From NCBI RefSeq assembly GCF_017303375.1, contig NZ_JAFKOH010000006.1, positions 124,001 through 188,000 on the forward strand: 64,000 bases of DNA, written 5' to 3'. Position 1 is the stretch's first letter. Each line of letters opens with the position of its first letter. This DNA comes from Bacillus sp. NTK074B. Its GTDB lineage: Bacteria > Bacillota > Bacilli > Bacillales > Bacillaceae_B. Of the stretch, positions 27,048 through 36,013 are shown piece by piece. The notes below the pieces were generated by a model. That model was not told the origin of the DNA and did not search any database. It saw nothing but the letters and a program-made list of their open reading frames with translations. Position numbers and translations under genes: made by a program.

Positions 27048-27319
27048 GTGTGTATCCTCCTGTGTGGACATTGAATCCACGATTTATTACTATTATTGCT
27101 CAAGTTAGATATCAAAGGCGAAAAGTTTAAATACTTTCTTTCCTTACAGACCGAACAAAAATAATTCTTCTTAAGACTAACAGAAAATCGTAAAAATAGC
27201 AAATGCATTCTTTCTTTTTCTTTAGATATAGGCAAAATCAGACTCCATTTATATAACTTCCCTCTAAATGCATCGGTAAAAAGTAAAAAGCCCACTCCCA
27301 CAAGGAAATGGACCTTTCA

Positions 27320-27469
27320 CTACTTTTCTTCCTGTTTCCCGCCATGTTTAACGCCTTTACTTGTATATGGCTTGTTGCTTTTCTTCTTATTGGCTCCAGC
27401 CTGCCAGCGATTCCAGCCTTTTTTACCAGTCCCTTGCCCGGTTCCGCTCTTTTTCTTCGGTTTACTCAT
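27320..27469 (-). CDS. DUF3934 small basic protein
   Basis: 49 residues, MSKPKKKSGTGQGTGKKGWN followed by RWQAGANKKKSNKPYTSKGV. The GTGKGTGKKGWNRWQAG pattern is the DUF3934 family found in Bacillaceae. It is very rich in Lys and Gly and probably binds nucleic acid or another polyanion, but its function is not known. GGAGTG precedes the ATG at 27469. An imperfect hairpin with a T-run at about 27287-27316 ends it. Confidence 0.88.
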   Translation of the reverse strand: MSKPKKKSGTGQGTGKKGWNRWQAGANKKKSNKPYTSKGVKHGGKQEEK

Positions 27470-27562
27470 TTTTTCACTCCGTTATAATAAGATACGTTTT
27501 TCAAGATCGTCTTCATACTATAACACGTATCAGGGGCGCAGAATACTTCTTCTTTATTCCAC

Positions 27563-28327
27563 TTACCCTTTCTGCCCTGTATAAATGTAAACGGCATCCC
27601 GGAGAAATTCAGCCATCCCATCCTGCTCAGCATCATAATAAGCTTTGAACCGTTCGTCATCTACGTACATTTGAGCAAGTCCCGCATGTGCTTCCTTATT
27701 ATAGTGCCCCCAATAGAAGCTGATCCATTGCCTATGCAAATCAGCCATCTTTTGGGCTGTTTCACTTGAAGGATCTCCCTCTTGAAATGCTTCCCCCAGC
27801 GTTTTCTTGATTTCACGCTCAAGTCCCGTGACCTTTTCATGGTCCTCCTGCGACATGTTCATGAATCTTGCTTTCGATTCATCCACTTTTTTATCACCGT
27901 ATTTCTCCCGTACTTCATCCCCATATTTCTTCTCATTTTCTTCTACCCTTCTCTTCTTGAATCCTTCAAACTTTTCTTGATCCGACATGTTGATTTCCCC
28001 CTTATTTACACGTAATGTTTTTTCTACATTCGCAATCAATTGATCAAGCTGCGTGCGTCTGCTCAGTAAGATTTCCCTGTGTTCCCGTAAAGCCTGTTCT
28101 GCGTCAAAAGTGGGATCATCCAGAATATCCTTAATTTCATCCAGTCCTACACCCAATTCTTTATAAAAGAGGATCTGCTGTAGACGGTCGACTTCCATCT
28201 GACCGTAAATCCGGTAACCTGAAGAATTGGTCCTGGCCGGCTTCAGGAGCTCAATTTCGTCATAATAACGAAGGGTCCGCGTGCTCACGCCAGCGATCTC
28301 TCCCAGTTTTTTAACGGTATATTCCAT
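27563..28327 (-). CDS. MerR family regulator with TipAS antibiotic-binding domain
   Basis: 254 residues. The MerR DNA-binding domain is VKKLGEIAGVSTRTLRYYDE followed by IELLKPARTNSSGYRIY; a coiled-coil dimer helix extends to ~110; the C-terminal TipAS domain (QWISFYWGHYNKEAHAGLAQ, MYVDDERFKAYYD, FLRDAVYIY) binds cationic or thiopeptide-like drugs in TipA and activates multidrug genes in Mta. No efflux gene is adjacent, so it may act on itself or at a distance. Its own promoter carries a MerR-type dyad (28361-28375). Confidence 0.93.
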   Translation of the reverse strand: MEYTVKKLGEIAGVSTRTLRYYDEIELLKPARTNSSGYRIYGQMEVDRLQQILFYKELGVGLDEIKDILDDPTFDAEQALREHREILLSRRTQLDQLIANVEKTLRVNKGEINMSDQEKFEGFKKRRVEENEKKYGDEVREKYGDKKVDESKARFMNMSQEDHEKVTGLEREIKKTLGEAFQEGDPSSETAQKMADLHRQWISFYWGHYNKEAHAGLAQMYVDDERFKAYYDAEQDGMAEFLRDAVYIYTGQKG

Positions 28328-28360
28328 GATTTCACCTCCTGACAGTTCTTACTTTACAGC

Positions 28361-28375
28361 TTGACGCAACGTCAA
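28361..28375 (-). promoter_or_regulatory. MerR-type operator and long-spacer promoter
   Basis: TTGACGTTGCGTCAA is a dyad sitting in a 19-bp spacer between TTTACT and TAAAGT on the minus strand. A 19-bp spacer is the hallmark of promoters activated by MerR proteins, so autoactivation by the adjacent regulator is likely. Confidence 0.75.
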
Positions 28376-28514
28376 AGTAAAGGGGTTTTCCGGAAAAAAT
28401 TATACGATGTTATCCGGTACTTGTGAAAGGCAACATATGGGGGAATCCCTTGAAAATAACGTGCCAGTCCGATATTCTTAGTATAGTCATTTTGAGTATA
28501 AGGTTGTGTTAAAT

Positions 28515-29222
28515 ATGCGAATTAATAAATATATTAGTGAAGCCGGGAAGGCCTCCAGACGCGGCGCTGATAAATTGATCACAGAAGGAAGGGTCACCAT
28601 CAACGGAAAGATCGCGAAGATTGGGGATCAAGTGAATCCCGGGGATGACGTGTTGGTCAGCGGTGCCCCTGTCCGTGTTGCCCGGAATAATGTGTACATT
28701 GCTTTAAACAAGCCAGTGGGCATTACAAGTACGACAGAAAAAGGAGTCAAAGGGAATATCGTCGATCTTGTCAATCATCCATTGCGCATCTTTAACATTG
28801 GACGTCTGGACAAAGACTCGGATGGTTTGATTCTTCTTACAAATGATGGGGATATCGTGAATGAAATTCTTCGTGCCGAGAATCAGCATGAGAAGGAATA
28901 CATTGTCACAGTCGATCGCCCCATATCAGACGACTTCTTAAAGCAGATGTCAGAGGGCGTCAAAATCCTTGGAACGAAAACCTTGCCTTGCAAGGTAGAG
29001 CAGATCTCGAAATATGTGTTCCAAATCACGTTGACGCAAGGATTGAATAGACAGATCCGCCGCATGTGCGAGGCACTTGGTTACGAAGTGTACCGCCTGC
29101 AGCGAACACGGATCATGAATATTCATTTAGGCAATCTTCCCGTGGGACAGTGGCGTGATCTTACAAAGAAAGAAAAAACGAGATTGTTTCAAGATTTGGA
29201 TTATGAACCGAAGGAATGGTAA
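28515..29222 (+). CDS. rRNA pseudouridine synthase, RsuA/RluF family
   Basis: About 235 residues. The N-terminal S4 domain is [20 protein letters not shown] followed by [12 protein letters not shown]; the catalytic core has [19 protein letters not shown] with the conserved Asp, and [20 protein letters not shown] near the C-terminus. The [11 protein letters not shown]...[11 protein letters not shown] ending is closest to the RluF (23S U2604) branch, though RluB/RsuA cannot be excluded. An alternative GTG at 28506 is three codons upstream; the ATG fits the family start. It is monocistronic with a strong terminator. Confidence 0.9.
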   Translation: MRINKYISEAGKASRRGADKLITEGRVTINGKIAKIGDQVNPGDDVLVSGAPVRVARNNVYIALNKPVGITSTTEKGVKGNIVDLVNHPLRIFNIGRLDKDSDGLILLTNDGDIVNEILRAENQHEKEYIVTVDRPISDDFLKQMSEGVKILGTKTLPCKVEQISKYVFQITLTQGLNRQIRRMCEALGYEVYRLQRTRIMNIHLGNLPVGQWRDLTKKEKTRLFQDLDYEPKEW

Positions 29223-29225
29223 CTG

Positions 29226-29267
29226 ATAAAAACCGGTGACAAGACTATATCTTGTCACCGGTTTTTA
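29226..29267 (+). terminator. strong intrinsic terminator
   Basis: AAAAACCGGTGACAAG and CTTGTCACCGGTTTTT form a 16-bp stem four bases after the pseudouridine synthase stop. Confidence 0.93.
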
Positions 29268-29297
29268 TATGCTTCCTTTCACTTCTTGATCCATTAA

Positions 29298-29490
29298 ATA
29301 AGTTCTTCTTGTTTCGTTATCTCCTCTTCCATCCTCGGTGTAGGTTCTGCTCACAGATTGAAGGGTGTTAAGTGGGGAAAGGCCCGAAGGATGTTGATCA
29401 CGTGGGGCATTACATTACCCATTTCAGCAAGTCTTGCAGCCATCTTCTTTTATATCTTGAACTCTTTTCCTAACAGGAAAAGGAAGTCAG
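29298..29490 (+). pseudogene. C-terminal relic of a PiT-type phosphate transporter
   Basis: In frame with 29358 the text reads ILGVGSAHRLKGVKWGKARR, then MLITWGITLPISASLAAIFF and YILNS. This matches the last helix region of PiT inorganic phosphate transporters (GVGSA-R--GVKW--A, ITW--T-P-SA). A stop lies immediately upstream and no proper start exists; only ~60 codons remain. It runs into a terminator-like hairpin, after which the frame is meaningless. Confidence 0.6.
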
Positions 29491-29517
29491 AAGGGTGTCC
29501 CCTTTTGACTTCCTTTT
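29476..29517 (+). terminator. terminator-like hairpin after the PiT relic
   Basis: AAAAGGAAGTCA and TGACTTCCTTTT pair in a 12-bp stem with an inner AAGGG/CCCTT helix. It is probably the original terminator of the lost phosphate transporter. Confidence 0.75.
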
Positions 29518-29601
29518 ATCGTTGTGCCTCGAGCTGCAGCTGTTTAAATCCCAGGTTACGAGTTCTCCTTCGGCGAGCATCCGTGCTTGAATAAAGTGGA
29601 A

Positions 29602-30075
29602 TCAGCCTATCGGGTGCTTCATCTTGTCCATGATCATGGTAAAATAATTCTTCTTCACCGGGCCGGGATCAAGGGGGATTTCGTTAGAAATATCATCTCT
29701 TCCCCCGAGAAGATTCGGGGAATAGATCTGGTTTCCTTCCATGATACTGCGAATCGTGAAAGTTAGTTCTTCACTCGGACTGTCCTTCAATACATAACCA
29801 TCTGCCCTGCTTTCGCGCACTTTATCGAGATATCCTTCTTTCGCAAATGTCGCAAGGACGATGATGCGGCAATCTTCCACCTCAAGAGGTCCGTCCCTCA
29901 ATAGATTTTCAATGTCGAGGATAAGGAGGTCGGGCTGGTGCTTTCGGATGAGTTCTTGTGTGTGTTCTTTGTTCGTGGCTCTTCCGACGACTTCCATGTC
30001 TTCTTCGAGATTGAGAAGAGAGGCGATTGTCCCCAGTAATAATTCTTTATCTTGAGTCATCACTATGCGGATCAT
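29602..30075 (-). pseudogene. desR: degenerate DesR-type response regulator lacking most of its HTH
   Basis: 157 residues against about 199 for Bacillus subtilis DesR. The receiver aligns well: LLNLEEDMEVVGRATNKEHT, HQPDLLILDIE with the phospho-Asp, then RIIVLATFAKEGY, DGYVLKDSPSEELTFTIRSI and YSPNLL. Two blocks are abnormal. After LDIE the usual MPGKTGLEA stretch is replaced by NLLRDGPLEVED, of which LLRDGPL is encoded by an arm of the dispersed repeat. Then the LuxR-type HTH is missing except for GPVKKNYFTMIMDKMKHPIG, equivalent to the end of the recognition helix region. It can hardly bind DNA. No DesK gene is present. It remains an open frame, so it may still make a receiver-only protein. 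Confidence 0.8.
29886..29900. repeat. repeat arm inside the DesR-like frame
   Basis: gaggtccgtccctca lies in the receiver-domain codons at the point where the protein departs from the DesR family. It has no partner arm nearby. Confidence 0.8.
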
Positions 30076-30100
30076 GTAGGTTCTCTCCTTATTAAGTAAA

Positions 30101-30138
30101 AACTCTCCTTATATGAATGATGCATAAGGAGAGTCACT
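30101..30138 (-). terminator. intrinsic terminator of des
   Basis: GACTCTCCTTAT and ATAAGGAGAGT pair in an 11-12 bp stem followed by TTTTTAC on the minus strand. It separates des from the DesR relic. Confidence 0.85.
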
Positions 30139-30144
30139 GTGTTT

Positions 30145-31176
30145 TTATAATTCAGGTTTGGCTTCTGCTGAGATGCGGGCATTTGATTTCACTGAGGATT
30201 TGACGCCTCTGAAGCTTACGAATGTCTTGTTTTCTTCGTCCCACAGCTTGAATCGAAGCGATTTTAAGCTGGTCCATAACGAAATGGTCGGTACATTCTG
30301 CAACGGCTCGGTATTCTTATGAGCTTCTTCCAGTTTGTAGTTCGGAACTCTCGGGCTTAAATGGTGAACATGGTGATATCCGATGTTCCCAGTTAAAAAC
30401 TGCATGATTTTTGGAAGTTTATAGAATGAACTTCCTTCTACCGCTGCCAGTACGTACTGCCACTCTTTGTCTTCCTCGAAATAAGAATCTTCAAATGTGT
30501 GCTGCACGTAGAACAGCCAGATCCCGATTGATCCTGACACCATGAAGATCGAACCTTGAACAAGTAAGAATTCCTTCCATCCAAGGGCAAGACAAAGGAG
30601 AGTGATGAGAACAACGATGATCGCGTTCACTACATACGTGTTATTCCGTTCTTTCTTCCGCGCATTCTTGCGATTAAAACGATTCTTTAAAAGGAATACA
30701 TAAATTGGGCCCAGCACAAACATAACGAACGGATTACGGTAAAAACGATACGCTAAACGCGTTTTCAAAGGTGCTGCTACATACTCATCAATGGTAAGGG
30801 TCCAAATATCACCCGTCCCACGTTTATCCAGATTTCCGCTTGTCGCATGATGGACAGCGTGATCATGTCCCCACTGATCGAACGGGAACAGTGTCAGGAC
30901 ACCCATAGCCGTTCCAACTGCCCGGTTGGCCCGACGGCTTTTAAAGAAAGAAAAATGGGTGCAATCATGAAAGATAATGAAGATTCTGGTCAAGAATCCG
31001 GCTGCAATTACGATTGGAACGAGTGCCAGCCAATACGACACAGATAAACTTTGATAAGCAAGGAACCATAATAGAAAGAACGGTCCAAGCGTGTTGATCA
31101 TCTGCCAGATACTTTCCTTTGTGGTTGATTTTTCATAAGGAGCCACTTCTTTTTTCAGCGTTTTTATATTTGTCAT
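30145..31176 (-). CDS. des: membrane fatty acid desaturase (Des-like)
   Basis: 343 residues from the ATG at 31176, which has AAGGG nearby; the upstream ATG at 31227 adds a non-family leader. Several hydrophobic helices surround three histidine boxes: HDCTH (in RIFIIFHDCTHFSFF), HAVHHAT and GYHHVHHLSP, the eight-His di-iron site of membrane desaturases. The protein resembles acyl-lipid delta-5 desaturase Des of B. subtilis, which unsaturates phospholipid acyl chains after a cold shift. In B. subtilis the gene is followed by desK-desR; here only a broken desR remains, so thermal control through DesKR is probably lost or supplied elsewhere. Confidence 0.93.
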   Translation of the reverse strand: MTNIKTLKKEVAPYEKSTTKESIWQMINTLGPFFLLWFLAYQSLSVSYWLALVPIVIAAGFLTRIFIIFHDCTHFSFFKSRRANRAVGTAMGVLTLFPFDQWGHDHAVHHATSGNLDKRGTGDIWTLTIDEYVAAPLKTRLAYRFYRNPFVMFVLGPIYVFLLKNRFNRKNARKKERNNTYVVNAIIVVLITLLCLALGWKEFLLVQGSIFMVSGSIGIWLFYVQHTFEDSYFEEDKEWQYVLAAVEGSSFYKLPKIMQFLTGNIGYHHVHHLSPRVPNYKLEEAHKNTEPLQNVPTISLWTSLKSLRFKLWDEENKTFVSFRGVKSSVKSNARISAEAKPEL

Positions 31177-31246
31177 GTCATTATTCCCTTCGTTTAAGGC
31201 GTTGAATTCATTATAGAATATGTACATTCATCGTGTTAGTAGTAGG

Positions 31247-31277
31247 TGTCATATGCTGGGCATGACAAATGTCATAT
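31247..31277. promoter_or_regulatory. dyad array upstream of des, candidate DesR-type operator
   Basis: GTGTCATATGCTGGGCATGAC followed by AAATGTCATATGG (plus strand) contains TGTCAT half-sites in inverted arrangement, including ATGACA-AA-TGTCAT. It lies 71-101 bases before the des start, where an activator would bind. The rest of the 31177-31498 spacer is AT-rich and holds the divergent promoters; I see no other gene in it. Confidence 0.55.
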
Positions 31278-31498
31278 GGAGATGAATTGCATCTTGTCTT
31301 CAACGGGAAAATCATTGATGTATAAGGGTTTTGTACATTTGAATAACTTTCCACTCGTATTATTATTTTTTTCAATCAAAAAAATATTCTTATCTCGTAA
31401 TACTTTCTTCCCTTTTTAACACAACGTTTTTTGTAGGGATAATTACTCCTGAAATGTAGAAGATATGAACATGGAAAACATGCGAAAAGGGTGGTTAG

Positions 31499-32506
31499 AT
31501 GAACTTGCAAGATGGACGAAATATTACGTTGACCTCTACAGAATTAGGTGAGCTTTGGAAAAATTATATAGGTGAGTCTTTATTAGACTGTGTATACAGC
31601 CACTTCTTAACCAATGTAGATGATGAGCGGATTAAGGAAGTAATAGAAAAAGCCCAAAACATGACAAGAAAGCATATGAGTAAGCTGAAAGAAATTTTCA
31701 ATAAAGAAAAATTCCCTGTACCCACTGGTTTCGGAGAGAACGATCTGATGGAGAACGCCCCTGCGATTTTCACCGATAAGTTCTATTTGTTTTATTTGAA
31801 GGAAATGGCAAGAATCAATCTTATTCTTTTCACCAATGCCCTGACTGTTTCCTTTAGAGAAGATATCCGAACTTATTTTGATGAGTGTATCGATGATGTA
31901 AGCGAACTTTATCACGATTCCCTCAATAGCATGCTGGCGAAAGGACTTATTATCAGGGCTCCGTTTATTCCGATTCCAAATGAAGTAAAATTTGTGGAAT
32001 CGAAGGATTTCCTTCATAAATTAGTGGGAAAACAAAGACCTATGGCCGCTACTGAAATAACGGGTATGTATGTGAATCTAGATTCAAATCAACTGGGGAA
32101 ATCCATAATGATGGCCTTCAGTCAAGTGATCAAGACGAAAAAACTGAAAGAGTATATGATACGGGGAAGAGATATTTCTCAAAAAAATATCACCATCCTT
32201 CAAGATCTTCTCACGAAGGACAATTTGCCTTCTCCTCAACTTTGGGACCCGGAAGTGCTGGAAACTACTGTTGCCCCGTTTTCTGAGAAGCTTATGCTCT
32301 ATCATGTGGCATTAGCTAACGCTGGTAGTTTAGTGAATTACGGTGTAGGTATAACTTCTACATTTAGACATGACATTGCTTTAGACTTTTCAAGGCTGGT
32401 AGTCGAAATATCAAGATTTTCAAATGATGGAGTGAAATTATTGATTGAAAAAGGATGGCTGGAACAGCCTCCGCTAGCTGCAGATCGGGATGAATTGGCT
32501 AAGTAA
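31499..32506 (+). CDS. DUF3231 family protein
   Basis: 335 residues, soluble, mostly helical, made of two homologous halves (each with a SxELGxLWxxYxxxSL-like opening: LTSTELGELWKNYIGESLLD and AATEITGMYVNLDSNQLGKS). The family occurs in Bacillaceae spore formers and resembles ferritin-like four-helix bundles. The C-terminal IEKGWLEQPPLAADRDELAK is characteristic. Function is unknown. GGGTGG lies before the ATG. A terminator follows directly. Confidence 0.88.
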   Translation: MNLQDGRNITLTSTELGELWKNYIGESLLDCVYSHFLTNVDDERIKEVIEKAQNMTRKHMSKLKEIFNKEKFPVPTGFGENDLMENAPAIFTDKFYLFYLKEMARINLILFTNALTVSFREDIRTYFDECIDDVSELYHDSLNSMLAKGLIIRAPFIPIPNEVKFVESKDFLHKLVGKQRPMAATEITGMYVNLDSNQLGKSIMMAFSQVIKTKKLKEYMIRGRDISQKNITILQDLLTKDNLPSPQLWDPEVLETTVAPFSEKLMLYHVALANAGSLVNYGVGITSTFRHDIALDFSRLVVEISRFSNDGVKLLIEKGWLEQPPLAADRDELAK

Positions 32507-32507
32507 T

Positions 32508-32559
32508 AAGGAAGAGGTCCTTTACCATATAAGAGGTATAAGGATCTCTTCCTTTTATA
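32508..32559 (+). terminator. terminator after the DUF3231 gene
   Basis: AAGGAAGAGGTCCTTTA and the facing AAGGATCTCTTCCTT form a long stem with one mismatch, followed by TTAT. The region 32560-32738 after it shows nothing I can identify. Confidence 0.8.
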
Positions 32560-32738
32560 ATGCTGTTATGTGACAACCCACTTTTCTCCCGGGGGTCCTA
32601 CCATCTGCTTTAAGACTTGGTAAAGGCCGATAAAAAATTCCGAGTTCTGTTTGACAGGAAACTATTAACGCTATGAAAATGTCATTTAGGCGAGAGTGTT
32701 TCCTTAAGCCCGAAATATAATTATTTATCCTACCCCTT

Positions 32739-34124
32739 TTACATATCTCTTCTTAACGCTTTCAACACATCGATCCTTGTAGCCTTAATAGCAGGTTTTA
32801 GCCCAGAGATCATAGCAACCCCCACACTTAACAACACACAAAGGATTGACACGTAGGTGGGGATATAGGACAACTGAATCGCTTCTTCCACTTCTTGATT
32901 GAACACTTGCTGAATGACGAATGGAAGGGCAAAATTAACGGCCATACTGATTCCATAGGCAACGACCACCCCAACAAAAGCCCCGATCAAACCAATATAA
33001 CCACTTTCAAGCAGAAAGATATTCCGAATCATCCGCGGCTGTCCACCTATCGCCTTCATGATCCCAATGTCTTGTGTTCGTTCAGTGACCGCCATGCTCA
33101 TTGTATTATAGATTCCAATAGAAGCAATGAGGAGAGCAATGGTCCCGATGAAAATCAACCCGGATTTTATCACAGCAAAAACGACATTCAATTGATCCAA
33201 TTCTTCAGATACTGAATAAATGTAATAACCCTTCTCTTTTAAAGCAGTGGAGATTCCTTCTACATTCTCCATGCTGTTCGCAATCACATTCACTTCTTGA
33301 TAAGTCGTTTCTGATGTTTGTTGAGTCATATCATTGATATCTTCCTGACTCATATCAGGTGTGATCGTCTGCCCGAAAGGTGTTTCTGTAAATTGTTCGA
33401 CGATTGGCAAAACATCTGTAGACAACAAAATTTGGGTATCTTTCATCCAATCACGGGAAGGAGCCTCTGTAATTCCTACAATGGTTAAGGGAATATCTTT
33501 TGTTTTTTGTTCGCCGTCTTTATATTGAAACACTTTTAGCTTTATTTCTTCACCGAGTAAACTTTTTTCTCCTGTGTACCTGAGTTCTTCCTTTACTACC
33601 CCTTCACCGTTGAATAATTCTTCAGAGGGAATGGGTTCTTGATCTTTAGGGGCTTTATAAATGACGTCCTGTATGTGGTATCCTACTATAATTTCATGTT
33701 CATTTTCCGGCATTCGACCTTCACTTAACGTTAAACCCGCTTTTACTTCTGACGGGTAATCCGCAAGAAAAACCGGAGCATGAATGAAATATTTCCCAAA
33801 CTCAAATAGGGGATCAAATCTCAACAGCTGCTTCCTGGTCACTGATTTCACATTGTCTATCCCTTCAAGATTCTGAATATCCTCTGTGGTAATCTCTGGA
33901 TTTCCCCCTTCATCCACTTGTTCCTTTCCATGGACATTAATTTCCGTTACACTTCTGTTGGAAAGGATACTGTCTTCAATGTATTTCTGAGCACCGAATC
34001 CCACTGAAGTTAAGACGATAAGGAATGCACATCCAATGGCCGTAGCAAGGATTGTCATGAATACCCTTGACTTACTCTTTTTCATATTCTGTCGAATGAA
34101 CTGCAGTTTATCTTTGAATCTCAT
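32739..34124 (-). CDS. ABC transporter permease, MacB/FtsX type
   Basis: 461 residues. One N-terminal helix (~20-45, VFMTILATAIGCAFLIVLTS), a large extracytoplasmic MacB-core domain (~46-325), then three C-terminal helices with the FtsX pattern TQDIGIMKAIGGQPRMIRNI followed by FLLESGYIGLIGA. The start overlaps the ATPase stop by four bases (ATGA). Together they form a four-helix mechanotransmission exporter. Gram-positive members often export peptides or lipoproteins or give antimicrobial-peptide tolerance; the cargo here is unknown. Confidence 0.92.
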   Translation of the reverse strand: MRFKDKLQFIRQNMKKSKSRVFMTILATAIGCAFLIVLTSVGFGAQKYIEDSILSNRSVTEINVHGKEQVDEGGNPEITTEDIQNLEGIDNVKSVTRKQLLRFDPLFEFGKYFIHAPVFLADYPSEVKAGLTLSEGRMPENEHEIIVGYHIQDVIYKAPKDQEPIPSEELFNGEGVVKEELRYTGEKSLLGEEIKLKVFQYKDGEQKTKDIPLTIVGITEAPSRDWMKDTQILLSTDVLPIVEQFTETPFGQTITPDMSQEDINDMTQQTSETTYQEVNVIANSMENVEGISTALKEKGYYIYSVSEELDQLNVVFAVIKSGLIFIGTIALLIASIGIYNTMSMAVTERTQDIGIMKAIGGQPRMIRNIFLLESGYIGLIGAFVGVVVAYGISMAVNFALPFVIQQVFNQEVEEAIQLSYIPTYVSILCVLLSVGVAMISGLKPAIKATRIDVLKALRRDM

Positions 34125-34816
34125 AGAACAACCCCCTCGTCGATGACCATGGCCCCGTCTTCTAACTGGATGCTTCGATCCGCAATAGAAGCAACTTCTT
34201 TATCGTGGGTAATCATGACAAAGGTAATCTCTTCCTCTTTGTTCAATTCCTTGATGAACGCTAACAGACTATCCTCTGTTTCAGAATCCAGGCTTCCCGT
34301 CGGTTCATCGGCAAATATAATAGGTGGATTCACAATTAAAGCCCTGGCAATGGACACACGCTGCTGTTGCCCGCCAGATAATTCGGATGGGTAATGTTGT
34401 TCGAAACCATCTAAACCTACACGCTTGAACATGTCTTTCACCTGTTGCTTTCTTTTTTCTTCAGAAATGCCTTTCATGACAAGAGGGAGTTCTACATTTT
34501 CACTTGCGGTCATACTCGGGATCAACTGAAAGCTTTGAAAAATAAAGCCTAAGTGTGTTAAACGAAAATCCGCCCACTGCGCTTCTGAAAAATCCGTGAC
34601 CTTCTGATTGTTAATGGAAATGGTCCCTTTTGTAGGCTTAATATACCCACTCATTAGATTTAGTAAAGTTGATTTACCAGAACCGCTCCTCCCCAGGATC
34701 GCTACTATTTCTCCTTTATGTATGGTTAGATTGATATCTTGCAGTACAGGGACCTCCTGCTTCTTACCCTTTTTTCCTACATAGAATGAATGATGTAATT
34801 GTTTGATGGTGATCAT
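34121..34816 (-). CDS. ABC transporter ATP-binding protein (MacB/LolD type)
   Basis: 231 residues: Walker A GRSGSGKST, Q-loop FIFQSFQLIPSM, signature LSGGQQQRVSIARAL, Walker B IIFADEPTGSLD and switch His in VMITHD. It partners with the downstream FtsX permease. It is a paralogue of the ATPase at 3850-4542. AAGGAGGC precedes the ATG at 34816. Confidence 0.94.
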   Translation of the reverse strand: MITIKQLHHSFYVGKKGKKQEVPVLQDINLTIHKGEIVAILGRSGSGKSTLLNLMSGYIKPTKGTISINNQKVTDFSEAQWADFRLTHLGFIFQSFQLIPSMTASENVELPLVMKGISEEKRKQQVKDMFKRVGLDGFEQHYPSELSGGQQQRVSIARALIVNPPIIFADEPTGSLDSETEDSLLAFIKELNKEEEITFVMITHDKEVASIADRSIQLEDGAMVIDEGVVL

Positions 34817-34995
34817 GTTTACTGCCTCCTTTAGATGCTTCTCCCCACTAGACGAAACGAAAGCAAAAAAAAATTCATCTTTTTATCACTTTATCAAAAA
34901 TCTGGTTAGATTCTAAAAAAGCGATAGAAAGATGAAACCTATTTACATCTTATGTTAAGTGTTCTCTTCCATTCTGTTCAGCTTGAGCCTCTTCT

Positions 34996-35934
34996 TCACT
35001 CACAAACCAGAACTTCCCGAACAAATCTCCCCTTCCTTACTTCGCAACGATCTACAATATCAAAGCCAGCTTGTCCTACATTATCATCTACGTGTTCTAA
35101 TGTAACAATCACAACTTTAGATGCGAACTTTCTTGCACTGCGAAGCATTTCAAGCTGCTCATCATCCGTGATGACGGAACAAAGATTATAAGGTAAGTCA
35201 ATGACCGCGACATCATAGCTGCCTTCTACATCATTGATATCCTTCAGGGTCACTTCCCCTTCCAGACCGAAATGAGCGATATTCTCCCTTACTCCGTCGA
35301 GGATCAAGGAATTGCGGTCACTGCCTACAATATCGATACCCATTGATAGAGCTTCTACCAGGACCGTCCCGATTCCGCAGCACGGATCGATCATCTTGAT
35401 GCCTTCCGTTTCCGGCGCCGCAATGTTCACGACGGCTCTTGCCACACGGGTACCCAGCGCAGTGGAATAGCTGTGAGGCTTTTTCACATGATGCAGCCAG
35501 ATCGCTTCATTTTTCATATAAGCCCCAAACACCCAGCGTTCACCGGTGTTGATGACACCATACCAAATATGGGGATTGACGAGTTCCGCTTCGCCCTTAA
35601 GATGTAGGCCGATTTCCTTCTCGATCCTCCGCAGTTTCTTAAAACCGACTCTGTCACCATCTGGATTTTGTACAAACACGACCTTGAATCCATCCACTGC
35701 GTCTAACTTCTCTATGTTATGAAGCAATTCTTCTAATTCGGCACCTTCGCATATGATCTCCAGTCTCTCCCGGATGAAAGGGCTTCTGCTTGGATCGACC
35801 TTCACCGTACTTTCGAGAATGCCAGAGTCAGAAGCCTCTCCGAACAGGATGCGTCTTTCCAATGCACATAGGGACTCTTCATCCGGCTCACATGAAAACG
35901 TATATAAATAGTTTTTCGTTTCTATTGTAATCAA
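34996..35934 (-). CDS. putative RNA N-methyltransferase, Trm11/UPF0020-like
   Basis: 312 residues. The C-terminal Rossmann domain has IDPCCGIGTVLVEALSMG (SAM motif I), VGSDRN, and the amino-methyltransferase motif IV DLPYNL in the form D-x-P-Y, implying transfer to an exocyclic or ring nitrogen of a nucleic-acid base. The N-terminal ~150 residues resemble the THUMP-poor front of TRM11-type enzymes (VKVDPSRSPFIRERLEI). Substrate RNA is unknown; a tRNA guanosine is a reasonable guess. It is monocistronic. Confidence 0.82.
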   Translation of the reverse strand: MITIETKNYLYTFSCEPDEESLCALERRILFGEASDSGILESTVKVDPSRSPFIRERLEIICEGAELEELLHNIEKLDAVDGFKVVFVQNPDGDRVGFKKLRRIEKEIGLHLKGEAELVNPHIWYGVINTGERWVFGAYMKNEAIWLHHVKKPHSYSTALGTRVARAVVNIAAPETEGIKMIDPCCGIGTVLVEALSMGIDIVGSDRNSLILDGVRENIAHFGLEGEVTLKDINDVEGSYDVAVIDLPYNLCSVITDDEQLEMLRSARKFASKVVIVTLEHVDDNVGQAGFDIVDRCEVRKGRFVREVLVCE

Positions 35935-35969
35935 CTCCGTCTGTGGTTTTGCATTTCACCATTGTACCA

Positions 35970-36009
35970 CAAAAAAAGGGAGGGACCCCTTCCCGGGTCT
36001 CCTCCCTCC
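35970..36009 (-). terminator. terminator of the SDR gene 36014-36799
   Basis: GGAGGGAGGAGACCC and GGGGTCCCTCCC pair imperfectly on the minus strand and are followed by TTTTTTTG. Confidence 0.85.
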
Positions 36010-36013
36010 TTAA

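Noticed and set aside
29358..29594. A 78-codon gene
   Set aside because: Only its first part is PiT-like; the rest crosses a terminator and turns into non-protein text. There is no ribosome site.
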